In this document: positions 1 to 9,900 of the stretch, piece after piece
How positions within the stretch are numbered: the stretch's first letter is position 1
Layout of the letters: every line of letters begins with the position of its first letter
Notes under the pieces: model-generated
Seen by the model: only the letters and a program-made list of their open reading frames with translations
The model's database searches: none
What the model was told of the DNA's origin: nothing
Assembly: GCA_963931865.1 (NCBI GenBank)
Contig: OZ007512.1
Span: 13,534,762 to 13,598,761 of the forward strand
Reading direction: 5' to 3'
Length of the DNA stretch: 64,000 nucleotides
DNA from: Axinella damicornis
Lineage: Eukaryota > Porifera > Demospongiae > Axinellida > Axinellidae
Translations under genes and position numbers: made by a program

Positions 1-1353
1 CATGGTCTCTAATTGGTAATCACCCACGGCTTAAGCCAACATGCTGCACAGTCATATCGAAGCTGGAAGAGAATAAACTGGCCCAGCTTGTCTAAAGTGA
101 TTGCCCCTAGTTCTGTTCCCTGTGAGTGTGTCACCGGTTGTACACACATCTCTTCCTTCCTTAGATGTGTGAAGTATCGTATCGGACAGTAGCGAGGTAA
201 TACTGTGGTGGCTTTGTGTCGAAACTGACAGGGAATAATCTTTGCCACAACTCAAAAGCAAAAGTCAAACACAACTAAAAGTATAGCAAGTCTTACAAGT
301 CATAACCAACTGTATCTAAGGTAGCAAAGTCACTCATGATATAGTTTCTTCAAGTATTTAAGATGCTTGTGGTTCATTGGATGGTTTTCAAGGAATATGA
401 TGAGTAATGTCGGTTGAGTAACAAAAAGGTGAAAGATCTGCTGGTACTTTGAGGGTGAATTCTCGACAGTCAGCATAGGATGGGGTGTCCCCTGCCAGTC
501 CAAGGAACATCTCCATAGTGTATAGTGTCTTAACCTCATGGTACAGGGTGTACGTATGTCCATCAGCATAAGCAACTACCAATGGTATTGGCTACAGTTT
601 GTACAAAGCTACAGCTGTCCCCCAGAGAGACTCCTGTCCTGTTGTTTTGCTTCCGAATTCGGTCACACGACCCCCTGGGGAACAAAGCTAAAGAGTTCAT
701 GGGATGGTCTCCTAGGGGTCTTCCGGTCTACATCTGTGGACTGTAAAACCTCCACGACTATGGAAGTGTGACACACGGATAGTTTATTAACTCACTGCAC
801 TTCACTCATTTTACGCCGCCGTTATCTATTGATCTTGGTAAGAAAAGGAAGATGATAGACTCAAAGCATTCAAGCTCCTTAGCAGTAAAGCGAGTTCCAC
901 TTTATATTTAATGGCTCTGGTCAAGTGTCTTTTCTTGTTGCAAACCTACCCACCTTGCAGTGTCACGATTATGCACTTGAAATCAATTTTTCAGGTTTTT
1001 CGATACTCCCCTGCGCAAATGGTACAGGTGGCCTTCTGACATAAGTGCATTTGGTGCTTGCCAACTCAGTCGTGTTAAATGCTTCATGAACAATCCTGTA
1101 ATCACTTCTGTGTGTCATCTCCACATTACGAATTGTTGTATTACAGTGATATAAATAGGGGCAAACTATGTCACATTGTTATACTGGGCCTGCTCTATCC
1201 CATAACCACGGAAGCAGATATCTCACCACATTGCAATCGTTCACTCTAACATAGCATATTTATACCTGAAACTCAGGAATGTAGTATGACGCAAGCAGTT
1301 ACCAAGGAGACTCCATAGCAACCACAGTAATCAACGTGAGATAAGTCAGTTAG
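1..1353. other. Intergenic, no recognisable feature
   Basis: All open frames here are short (about 80 codons or fewer), overlap one another on both strands and contain no motif I recognise. I see no tRNA, simple repeat or inverted repeat of note before the palindrome at 1354. Confidence 0.5.
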
Positions 1354-1458
1354 ATCACGCCTAGTTGGGATGTATCCGGTTTACAGTCACTCGCACGTGG
1401 GTGCTTCGCGCCCACGTGCTCGTGACTGTAACCCGGATACATCCCAACTAGGCGTGAT
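1354..1458. repeat. 105-bp near-perfect palindrome (MITE-like)
   Basis: The left arm starts ATCACGCCTAGTTGGGATG and the right arm ends with its reverse complement, CATCCCAACTAGGCGTGAT. The arms are about 49 bp, with a few mismatches and a very short loop near 1402-1408. The inner part contains CACGTGGG/CCCACGTG. No clear target-site duplication is visible at the edges. It is probably a small non-autonomous inverted-repeat element or a solo hairpin. Confidence 0.8.
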
Positions 1459-2034
1459 ATAACTATAACATGTGACCAAATCCAACAGCATTAGGAATTC
1501 CATAGGCCGTGTAGTAAGAAAACTGAGCCTTTGAGGGCAATGGCCTCCCAGCAGGCTGGTACTCGCGCTGGAAGTCGCAAACATTGCCTTCATTTCTGAT
1601 ACCAAGTGGAAGAACTATGGTGTGATCATACATGTGTTCCATGAGGAAGTACTGGTGCTCCTAAAAAGAGGAAACTCGGACTGCGGATGCTGCTTTTCCC
1701 TTACCGAGGTGCACAAGCTAAGAATTTGCTTCTTCAGCATGCTTGCAGAATTGCAATTCCCATCGGGTTACATATAAATGCGCATCTTGCATGTAAAACT
1801 ATGCATGTTGATACAATCCGCACTGGATAGTCTTCTCTCTCTAATGGCTTATGTTGATTCGTTGTGTTGTATCTTGTAAGATCCACACTCCACATAGAGC
1901 GGTGGACCCTGTCATCATAAACCACCAAGAAATTACCCTACGTTAAGTCAACTTCTTTGTATACATGAACGTCAATCGTGCATGTAGGATGCGCAATGGA
2001 GGAGGGTGGATAAATTTGGAATCAATTTATATAG
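1459..2034. other. Intergenic, nothing recognised
   Basis: Short frames only, with no recognised motif. It lies between the palindrome and the reverse-transcriptase fragment and could be further degraded transposon sequence, but nothing shows that directly. Confidence 0.4.
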
Positions 2035-2410
2035 TATTTGTGAAGCCCGAGGAAATTCTTCAACTGGGAGACATTGCTGGGGGCTGGAACTTCCTTCAGA
2101 GCCTTGACCTTCTCATCTGTCGGTTGGAGGCCAACGGAGGAGATCCTGTGTCCGAGGTACTCAACAAAGGGCAGCATGAAGGAGCCCTTTCCACGTTTGA
2201 GACAAGCACCTGTGTCAGTCAGTCTATGCAAGACTTTGTCGAGCGACAGTGGGACCCGTGATGAGGATGTCGTCCAGGTAGACACAGACATGAGGGGGAG
2301 CCCCTTGGAGGAGGCTGTCCATTGTCCGTTGAAAAATGGCTGGAACTGATGCAACTCCAAAAGGGAGGCGATTGTAGCGGAACAGTCATTTGTATGCTGT
2401 GTCAAGTCTT
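2035..2410 (-). mobile_element. Ty3/gypsy retrotransposon reverse-transcriptase fragment (degraded)
   Basis: The minus strand encodes recognisable reverse-transcriptase pieces of a Ty3/gypsy LTR retrotransposon. One frame carries the LPFG motif followed by the catalytic YLDD box. A different frame carries the downstream palm/connection motifs, including YLGHRIS and KNFLGL. The two pieces lie in different frames, so at least one frameshift separates them, and the frame with YLDD is also interrupted by stop codons. I recognise no gag, protease, RNase H, integrase or LTR on either side. It is therefore a dead internal fragment of about 375 bp that cannot encode an active enzyme. The family call is firm; the exact clade is not. 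Confidence 0.85.
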
Positions 2411-3492
2411 CAGTAGGGCATTGTTAAGGCTGCTTCATGCGTGGTGGTTGTAGCGGAGATTTTACACCACACAACACATAGTGTTAGTCTGAAACCTGGC
2501 TATACAACTACCCAACTTATGGATCACAAAAACGAAACCTGTTTAGTGGCAATTATCAGAGTACAATCAGGAGTCAAATGTACAAACATAATATCCTATT
2601 ACTACATAGATGATGGACGTACAAAGATTGCAAGTCCATGACCCAAACTCTCACGCAAACAACTCCGACAAGAATAATGGCAGCGATGCTGACCAACACC
2701 ATGTCAAAAATGACAAAGAACATACAAGTTGGTGTAGCCATGACCATTTCTGGTCATGTGGGACTTAATCTTAAATGTGTGCAATCGGTTCCCAATGCAT
2801 TGCTAATAGCTGATGGTACACAAACAGATAGCACCTGTGAGTGCACGTATTTATGATAGGGTGAAATTGTTGTCTTCAAGGAGAAAGTGTGAGATAGACA
2901 GTATTAACCATTGATGAGATTGGAATTTCAAGTTGGATTTCTGTCTGAATGCAGAGAAGAAAGTCTTGTCATCACTCTGTTGTTTGAAGTACAATGTAGG
3001 ATCAAAGTCCTGAGGGTTGCATAACTCAGCTATCCAGGCAGTAATGCCCTGAATGGTCGCTTCTCAATTCCACAGATATTGTACTGATTTAACACTTTTC
3101 ACACATCTTGTCCCCACAAACTTTATTATAGCAAGATGGCAAGAGTCTACTGGCGTGAATACATACTGGGGGGCCGAACAGTGCAATACCAAACTCTATT
3201 TATAGTGCAAAAACAACAAAAGTCCAGACAGCGCTAAAATACAATAGGAGGCTGTGTCAGCAAACTCATTGTTTATTCCCTATGCTCATACAAACTCTTA
3301 TATGAACTCATTTGTCCTGAACACTTTGACTCTATGGAATGGCCTCCCACCGTTATTGCATCTTTGTCTACTTTTTGCAGATTTAAGAATCACTTAAAAG
3401 TATTTCTGTTAACTATGTAGATGCACGAATATATTAGCATTTTGCTAAATGTGTATCTTATGCCATTGTATATACCAATGTATCAATGGTTA
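2411..3492. other. Intergenic, nothing recognised
   Basis: Short overlapping frames only and AT-rich stretches. No conserved motif, RNA gene or clear repeat was found. Confidence 0.4.
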
Positions 3493-3599
3493 AGAACGTG
3501 GATCTCAGGTAGATGGAAGAATCGGAGGAAAAGGTCCGATAACGTGGAGCTAGAGACAGAAAACGTGGATCTCATGTAGATGGAAGAATCGGAGGAAAT
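3493..3599. repeat. Direct repeat of a ~38-bp segment (two copies, 68 bp apart)
   Basis: AACGTGGATCTCA followed by GTAGATGGAAGAATCGGAGG occurs at about 3493-3531 and again at about 3561-3599. Diverged relatives lie near 4572-4640 (GTAGATGGAAGAATCGGAGC and GTAGATGGATGAATCGGAGA). This suggests a dispersed low-copy repeat or the remains of a larger duplicated element. Confidence 0.75.
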
Positions 3600-4317
3600 G
3601 GTCATAGCCCTGAAAAAAAAAACGGCAGTGTTCAAACAGTTTAAGGCATATAGACAGGTGTGTGTATGTTACTTAAGTGGATCTGTTATTCAAATCATGT
3701 ATCGAGCAAGAAGAGGCCATCATGGATCTAAATATGAAGTGGTGGAGGAACCTACACCAGCCCCCGTTATTATCCAGACAGTACAAAGTCTACTGTCCCA
3801 CACACCAGTGTCGTCTCGCAGGCCATCCTGAAAACACCACCGACTTACCTCACGTCCTCCACATTCCCGGCATGTTACTCCGCCGTCCATGTTCCCATGT
3901 TACTCCGCCCTCCACAGTATCTGAAGGGTATTTGTTTCAAAAGAAGAATTAGTACTTGCATACCGGATGCAGTCGCCATGCGTCGTGGAAGGGAAGTATT
4001 AGTTCGATCTTTTCAGGCAAAAAACCGACAAGACTGCACATACCAGAGAATGCTGGAGAGGTGAGGTGCAAGGAGGAAGTGGGGCCTTTTTCTTCCTTCT
4101 CTTCCAGGAGAGAAACGCTCCTCATGAATGTAGGTTACTTCCCAAGACAGAAGTTACCAGCAGGTAATGCAAACAATTAATCTACTGGCCTGTGTGGAGG
4201 GCCTGAAGAATAAAGAAAGTACATCAGTGGCTAGTACTGGCTACTGGGTCGGCTGAAGGGTAAAATGTATACGTATGTTGGGTTTTTACAGACCGCACAG
4301 TACCCCCTCCCCCTACA
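3600..4317. other. Intergenic, nothing recognised
   Basis: Several short open frames (74-91 codons) occur on the plus strand, but they show no domain, splice pattern or codon bias that I can defend. Confidence 0.35.
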
Positions 4318-4795
4318 CCAGCCAATCCATGAAACATAATTTTGAAACATTTAAACTTAAACGTTGTGCAGTTATGCTCTATTCTAAAACCAGCAAACTA
4401 TTCAGAGTAGTATAACGATAATATAAACAATACTTCAAGCTGCTGAAAGGGAAGACCACTAGGTCACTGTAGTCCCACATAAATTGGGATGAAATGTGGC
4501 TGCTCAACCCAAGAATGCTGCAACCCGTCGTGTTATGGCTGTGTCAGCATGTCTAGTAATGTGAGGCATTGTAGATGGAAGAATCGGAGCAAACAACCGA
4601 AAACGTGTATCTCCATGTAGATGGATGAATCGGAGAAGCATGATCTCAAGCAGACTGAAAGACCTCAACCTTACACCAGCCAATCCATGAAACATACATT
4701 TAAACTTAAGCCTTATCAGAAGGGTGGCTTGTGCTCTATTCTGAAACCAACAAGCTATTCAGAGTAGTATAACCATAATACAAACAATACTTCAT
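4318..4795 (+). repeat. Duplicated ~120-bp segment, copies 358 bp apart
   Basis: CCAGCCAATCCATGAAACAT begins at about 4319 and again at about 4677. Each is followed by a TTTAAACTTAA stretch, a variant of GCTCTATTCT(A/G)AAACCA, and ATTCAGAGTAGTATAAC(G/C)ATAAT, ending near 4437 and 4795. The copies have diverged by substitutions and small indels, so the duplication is old. The block between them contains the GTAGATGG...AATCGGAG repeat also seen near 3.5 kb. Confidence 0.75.
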
Positions 4796-5802
4796 ATCGA
4801 GTGGAAGCGAGTCCCATTACTGCCCTCACAGGCGCACTCTCAGCACGAGAGTTTATTTATGGAGCTGGAGACCTGGCTTCACAAGAAGAGGAGTTAGATG
4901 ATATCCATGGCCCCAGTGATCACGACATATATTATGCCAGCTCCTCCAGGCAAATTATGTTGTGTGCTATAAAAGTTACTGTTGTGAGTGGTAGGTATTG
5001 AATTGCGATCCTTGAGGGGTTTACCACGATGGAGTGACGTGAATCAGGCCGACAGTAACAATCGTCATTATTTACATGCAGTAATGGTGTGCACTGACCG
5101 AGTGACAGCATTATAGAGAAGTCTGGTGCCACTTGTAGTGACTTTGAGAGTTCAAATAACTTTGATTATAACGACAGCATATTGGTACAACAGGAATTCA
5201 GAACTCTGCATCAGCAATCAAACACAGGGGTTTTATAGAGAGAATGAGAGAATACACCTGCAATATTTCATGACTGGACTGAACTGGTTATGAGAACAAT
5301 GTAAAACAACATTACAAGAACACAGCTGTCCATGACTCCATGTATTGTTCCTAATGCTACACCACTGACCAATCTAAGCTGTTGGTGTAGTAGGTCTACT
5401 AGTTCTGTTCCTGTCGTTGGGTCACTTAAATGCAGTAGGGGTCTGATGTGCAGCCGGCTCTTCCGTCGCAAAGTATACAATACACATTTTCTGGGTGGAT
5501 TTAACCGTCACTTTGGATGTCTGAACTGCTGTAACAGTCACTTTGGATTCTTCTTATACTGTAATGAAACGTGAAACTTTCCAAAGATGGTGTAAAACCG
5601 AAAGCCGAAAACAGACGTAAATATAAGACCCAGGTTTTCCAAGCCCCCTCCCAGCTTGTCCTCCCTCCCTCCCTCCCTCTCTCAGGAGGATGCTCCCTGT
5701 ACATTTAAGAAGGGACTATTTCAGTCCCGCCAAGGACTGATCGCTGTGGAAGGGGAAAGTCTGAAAACTGGGCGGAAGTATGTTTTCCACCCCGCTTGTA
5801 CA
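4796..5802. other. Intergenic, nothing recognised apart from a CCCT run
   Basis: There is no convincing coding signal. A short pyrimidine run with repeated CCCT lies at about 5660-5682. The remainder is unremarkable. Confidence 0.35.
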
Positions 5803-6040
5803 GGGTAGGTCTTCTGTAGCAGGGTACATCCTTCCATAGTTTATCCACGGTAGGTCTTCCATAGCTTGTCCAAGGTAGGTCTTCCATAGCTTGTCCAAGG
5901 TGGGTCTTCCATGGCTTATCCAGGGTGGGTCGGCCGTAGCATGACCAGGGTAGATCAGCCTTACAGTGTGGCTTGTCCAGGGTAGCCAACCGTAGCTTGA
6001 CCAGGGTGGATCATCCTTACAGTGTGGCTTGTCCAGGGTA
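5803..6040 (+). repeat. 25-bp minisatellite with 32-bp variants
   Basis: Repeated units begin GGTAGGTCTTCCATAGCTTG and end TCCAA or TCCAG. The best units, around 5855-5905, have an exact 25-bp period. Downstream units vary, including 32-bp forms with TTACAGTGTGGCTTG. The last unit runs into the 124-bp repeat that follows. The open frame on the minus strand (PWTSYGR-type repeats) is a by-product of this array. Confidence 0.8.
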
Positions 6041-6378
6041 CCACCACATGTCATTCCAGCAAGCACCAGGTCTTGCATGTGACTTGGTGTGCTAACTAAC
6101 ATAGCTACGTAACTCGCAAGCCTTGCCGTCTCGGGCCTGGGAACGAGGCTACTTGTCCAGGGTACCACCACATGTCATTCCAGCAAGCACCAGGTCTTGC
6201 ATGTGACTTGGTGTACTAGCTAACATAGCTACGTAACTCGCAAGCCTTGCCGTCTCGGGCCTGGGAACGAGGCTACTTGTCCAGGGTACCACCACATGTC
6301 ATTCCAGCAAGCACCAGGTCTTGCATGTGACTTGGTGTACTAACTAACATAGCTACGTAACTCGCAAGCCTTGCCGTT
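6031..6378 (+). repeat. 124-bp tandem repeat, about 2.8 copies
   Basis: GTCCAGGGTACCACCACATG starts at 6031, 6155 and 6279, an exact 124-bp period. The units are nearly identical and the third stops after CGCAAGCCTTGCCGT. The first two contain GGGCCTGGGAACGAGGCTA, which matches one end of the small inverted-repeat element at 13716-13774. The unit may therefore include the end of a transposable element. Confidence 0.9.
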
Positions 6379-6869
6379 GACACATAGGCACACGAGATGG
6401 TTGCCGTGGTGGAGACGTGATGTGATTCGACGTCGCTTTTCAGGAGGCTTACCACTTGTTTCTTCACCATGTGAGGGAGACCTTAGGTGGGAAGGGATCT
6501 TTTCTGGGGCTATTGAAAGCAGGATTTGGAGCAGTTCATCTCGTTCTTTCCTTCTCTGCTAGCTTCAGCCTCTCAATCAGGTTCGATGGCCGACAGTAAT
6601 CGTTCTGCATGTTTACTGCTGCAAAACTCTGCTCTTGTATCTGAAGCCCACTTTAAGCCCAGTCCATTGCTCTGTATTCTAGCGTATATTGACTACACCT
6701 CAAGCTCACTATGCTGTACAGAGATTACTGGAGATTACTAGAATGTGCAGATTTCCCCCTTCTCCGAATCCCATCGATCTTTAAGATTGTGATATGTTCT
6801 GGTAGAGTCCAGCCAATCAGATTACTTAATACATAATTTTTAATCAGAATTTTGTGTTATCAATCAAAG
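6379..6869. other. Presumed upstream region or intron of the CAP-D2 gene; no exon found
   Basis: The N-terminal ~100 residues of CAP-D2 should lie upstream of 6870, but I found nothing resembling them here or further left. No promoter element can be assigned. Confidence 0.35.
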
Positions 6870-6958
6870 GTCTTGAGGAGCACTGCAGGAGGCTGGGTGA
6901 GGAGGAGCTAATATCTCTGAGTTCCGGGGAGAAGAAGGAGATGCGGAACACCCTGAAG
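6870..6958 (+). CDS. NCAPD2: NCAPD2 exon (first one found)
   Basis: Encodes LEEHCRRLGEEELISL and then GEKKEMRNTLK, matching the region just before the first strong Cnd1 helix of human CAP-D2. It begins with two bases of a split codon after a weak acceptor (TCAAAG) and ends before donor GTCAGT. It joins the next exon in phase. Confidence 0.7.
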
Positions 6959-9900
6959 GTCAGTGAGTTACGTCTTGAGGAGTCCATAGAAGTCCTTAAT
7001 GGAATTTCCCTCAGATTATAAGACATCCCCCCTGGGTGCATGTGCCCCCCCCCCCCCCCCCCCTCCGTACTATATGTAGCATGAAAGGACAGCAACTCTC
7101 ATTCCTGGATGATTTCTGTCTTGGCACAAGACCGCTAGACAAACCTTCAACGGAATAGTAACGATATTCTTGTGTTGCTGGAACTTGCTGCCACATTGTA
7201 CGTTGTACCATTACCACACATCATCAAAATTCAGTAGAATAGACTTGAGAGTGGAGTACTGTTTGAGTGCTATTGTCAACGAGTGCACCAAACAGTCTTC
7301 CCCACTCAAGTCTATTCTACTGGATTTGATGATGTGTGGTCAATGGTGCAATCACAGTACAATCATGTACTGTGAGGAACAAGGCATTGTCAAGCTTTAA
7401 TTTACTTCCTTCACATACATGTACAATGTACAAGTATGAATAATGGAAAGTATTTTGGCTTCCCCTGGCTTGATGCTGGTGTGTACCATGGTGCAGGTCT
7501 CAATACCTCTATGCACCTCTGACATCACAACATCACACACACTCTCTCACACACACACACACCTACACAGATGCTGGTGTACACCGTGGTGGAGCTTGTG
7601 GAGGACTTTGAGAGTGAAGCAACCAAACCGGACGCACAGGACATGGCTGCCGGTGGAAAGGTACAGACAGTTCACCCCCCACTGCATGGGTAGCCAGCCG
7701 TGCACGCGTGTATCTACATGTAGGTTTCAGTATTATGTACATGCAGGGGCGCATGAGCCGCCGAAGGTGGCGAAGGAGCCCCTCACGCCTTACAGTCATA
7801 CCGCACAGATGCCAATTTGACTTCTACGTAATGGCCTCTTGCCATACATGTACATGTAAAAATTTGGGACGTGTGAATGCCTACTACTTCCACTGGGGCG
7901 CGCATGCTGAGTTCGATGCTCCTATGGCGGCTCATGCACTTCTGGTACATTTGTGGCATTGTATATGTGTGGAACAACAATTCCCTACCAGGAGTGTCAC
8001 TATGTGCTGACCGCTCCTTGTTCAGGGTCGGCGAGGGGGCAAGAAGAAGTCGGCTGGTGCCAGCACCGCCTCTGGCTCCACTCAGCGTGGTCTGGATTGG
8101 TCGAAGGAACGAGAGCACGTGGTGGAGGTGTTGGCTCAGCTGGCCGAGCTGGAGCTGGCCCAGCTGTGGGAGCCACCCACCTTGCAGATGATGGAGGACC
8201 TTAGCAAGTGAGGGGTGGAGGGTGTGTGAGGGGGAGAGGGGGAGGTTGATTGTATGCTGAGGTGGAGGACCTTAGCAAGTGAGGGGTGGAGGGTGTGTGA
8301 GGGGGGAGAAGGTGCAATTCATAAGGAGACACCAACTTGTAACACACCAGCATATTTCTACGAGTAAGGGTGGCCCTCTTGACTAGCTGCAGGCCAGGAA
8401 TAGAGTCTATTACATGTAGTTGACCAGGTCAAATAATTTTTCAGACCCCAGTAAGTACTTTGTGTTTGTGCAATGCATACTGTATGCAATGATACTTAGA
8501 GTGTCACTCCCCCCCCCCCCAATTACTTCCTTCCAGTCTGATGCGTCTTGCTGCTACAAGCTGCTGGAGAACCCAGCCGTCACCCGCAACAGAGCTGTCA
8601 GGGAGAAGGTCTTCCACCTCATGGGAATGATCGTCAAGAAGTACAACCAGGCCCTCAGTATGCTACACACATTACAGTATATATGCTGCATGCAGTACAG
8701 TATGCTACACACAGTATACCACACTGAATTGCACGGAACACTATACTAACAGTACATTGTAGTATTGTACAGCACCCTCCAGTATACCACAGTACATTGC
8801 ACTGCACACTACAGTATACCTCAGTATACTGCACAACACACTACAATAAACTATCCCCAACAGGTGTCAGTCTGAAGGTGATTCAGATGCTGCAACACTT
8901 TGAGCACCTGGTGACCCCACTGGCCCAGGCTGTTGAGGTCTTTGTCAACACCTTCGGAGCAAAGAACGTCGTCTCAGAAATCGTCAGGGAGCTGGGTAGC
9001 AGTGACCCTAGGGATTTGTCTCTGGACACAAGTGGGACACGATGTTTTTCCGCCTTCCTGGTCGAGGTAACGCAGCTGGTCCCTGGAGCTGTCCTCCCCA
9101 CCATCAGCGTACTCCTGCCCCACCTCAGTGGAGAGGTGAGGCAGCCATTGATTCTAAGATTTGTGGTTTTGGAATTCATTACTACATTACACGATCTGGA
9201 CAGCTAGCCACCTATGGGCAGTGTATTGCTACACGTTATGTATTGAATATCCGACATAAAGCACTCCAGTCAATAATCCTCCGTATTTTGACTATTGGGC
9301 CTTCCTGGCCTCTATTGTCATTAAAATTATTATATATACAGTCCTATACAATGAGGAATGGCGTCCTGGGAGTGATTGGGGAGGTCGTCCGCCAGGTCCT
9401 GAACTCACCAGAGCTTGACGAACAAGCCAAGTGCAAACGAGACCAGCTGCTTGACAAACTAGAGGTGAGGATGTGTAATGGGACATTGTACAGCCTTGTG
9501 CCCAGGCGTCCATCCCAGACTTTGCCTGAAAGCTTCGGAGAAAAACTGGAAGGAAGGTGGGGTTCACATGTGAAGCGGTATCAGGAAGTCTGTTCCCTTG
9601 CAGGAACACTTGCACGATGTGAATGCGTTTGTGAGGAGCAAGTCTCTCCAGATCTGGATGCAGCTCTGTGATGCAAAGGTAAGACCTCAGCCAGCGTGAA
9701 TCAGTACACTGTACCTGCCTCCAAGCTCCGGACCAGAGATGTGATCAGACGTTTCTTGTAATCTGACCGATACCCCATCGCATGAACCAATTGCAGATTG
9801 CCAGAGATTACTAAAGATTACTGTAGATTACTAGAAATTAGTAGGCACCCCATCGCATGAACCCATTTACTAGAAATTTACTAGAAATTACTAGGAAAGT

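Noticed and set aside
2441..2856. Adjacent plus-strand open frames of 66 and 72 codons
   Set aside because: No recognisable motif, no splice signals that join them convincingly, and no homology to the nearby retrotransposon fragment.
5716..6171. 151-codon minus-strand open frame with PWTS/YGR-like repeats
   Set aside because: It is produced by the 25-bp and 124-bp tandem repeats; no independent coding evidence.
7045..7063. Run of 19 C bases as a possible functional G-quadruplex
   Set aside because: A single homopolymer within an intron; likely slippage-prone and length-uncertain, with no pattern pointing to a function.
9042..9671. 209-codon plus-strand open frame overlapping CAP-D2 exons
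   Set aside because: It runs through introns in the wrong frame relative to the conserved CAP-D2 exons, which explain the coding signal.
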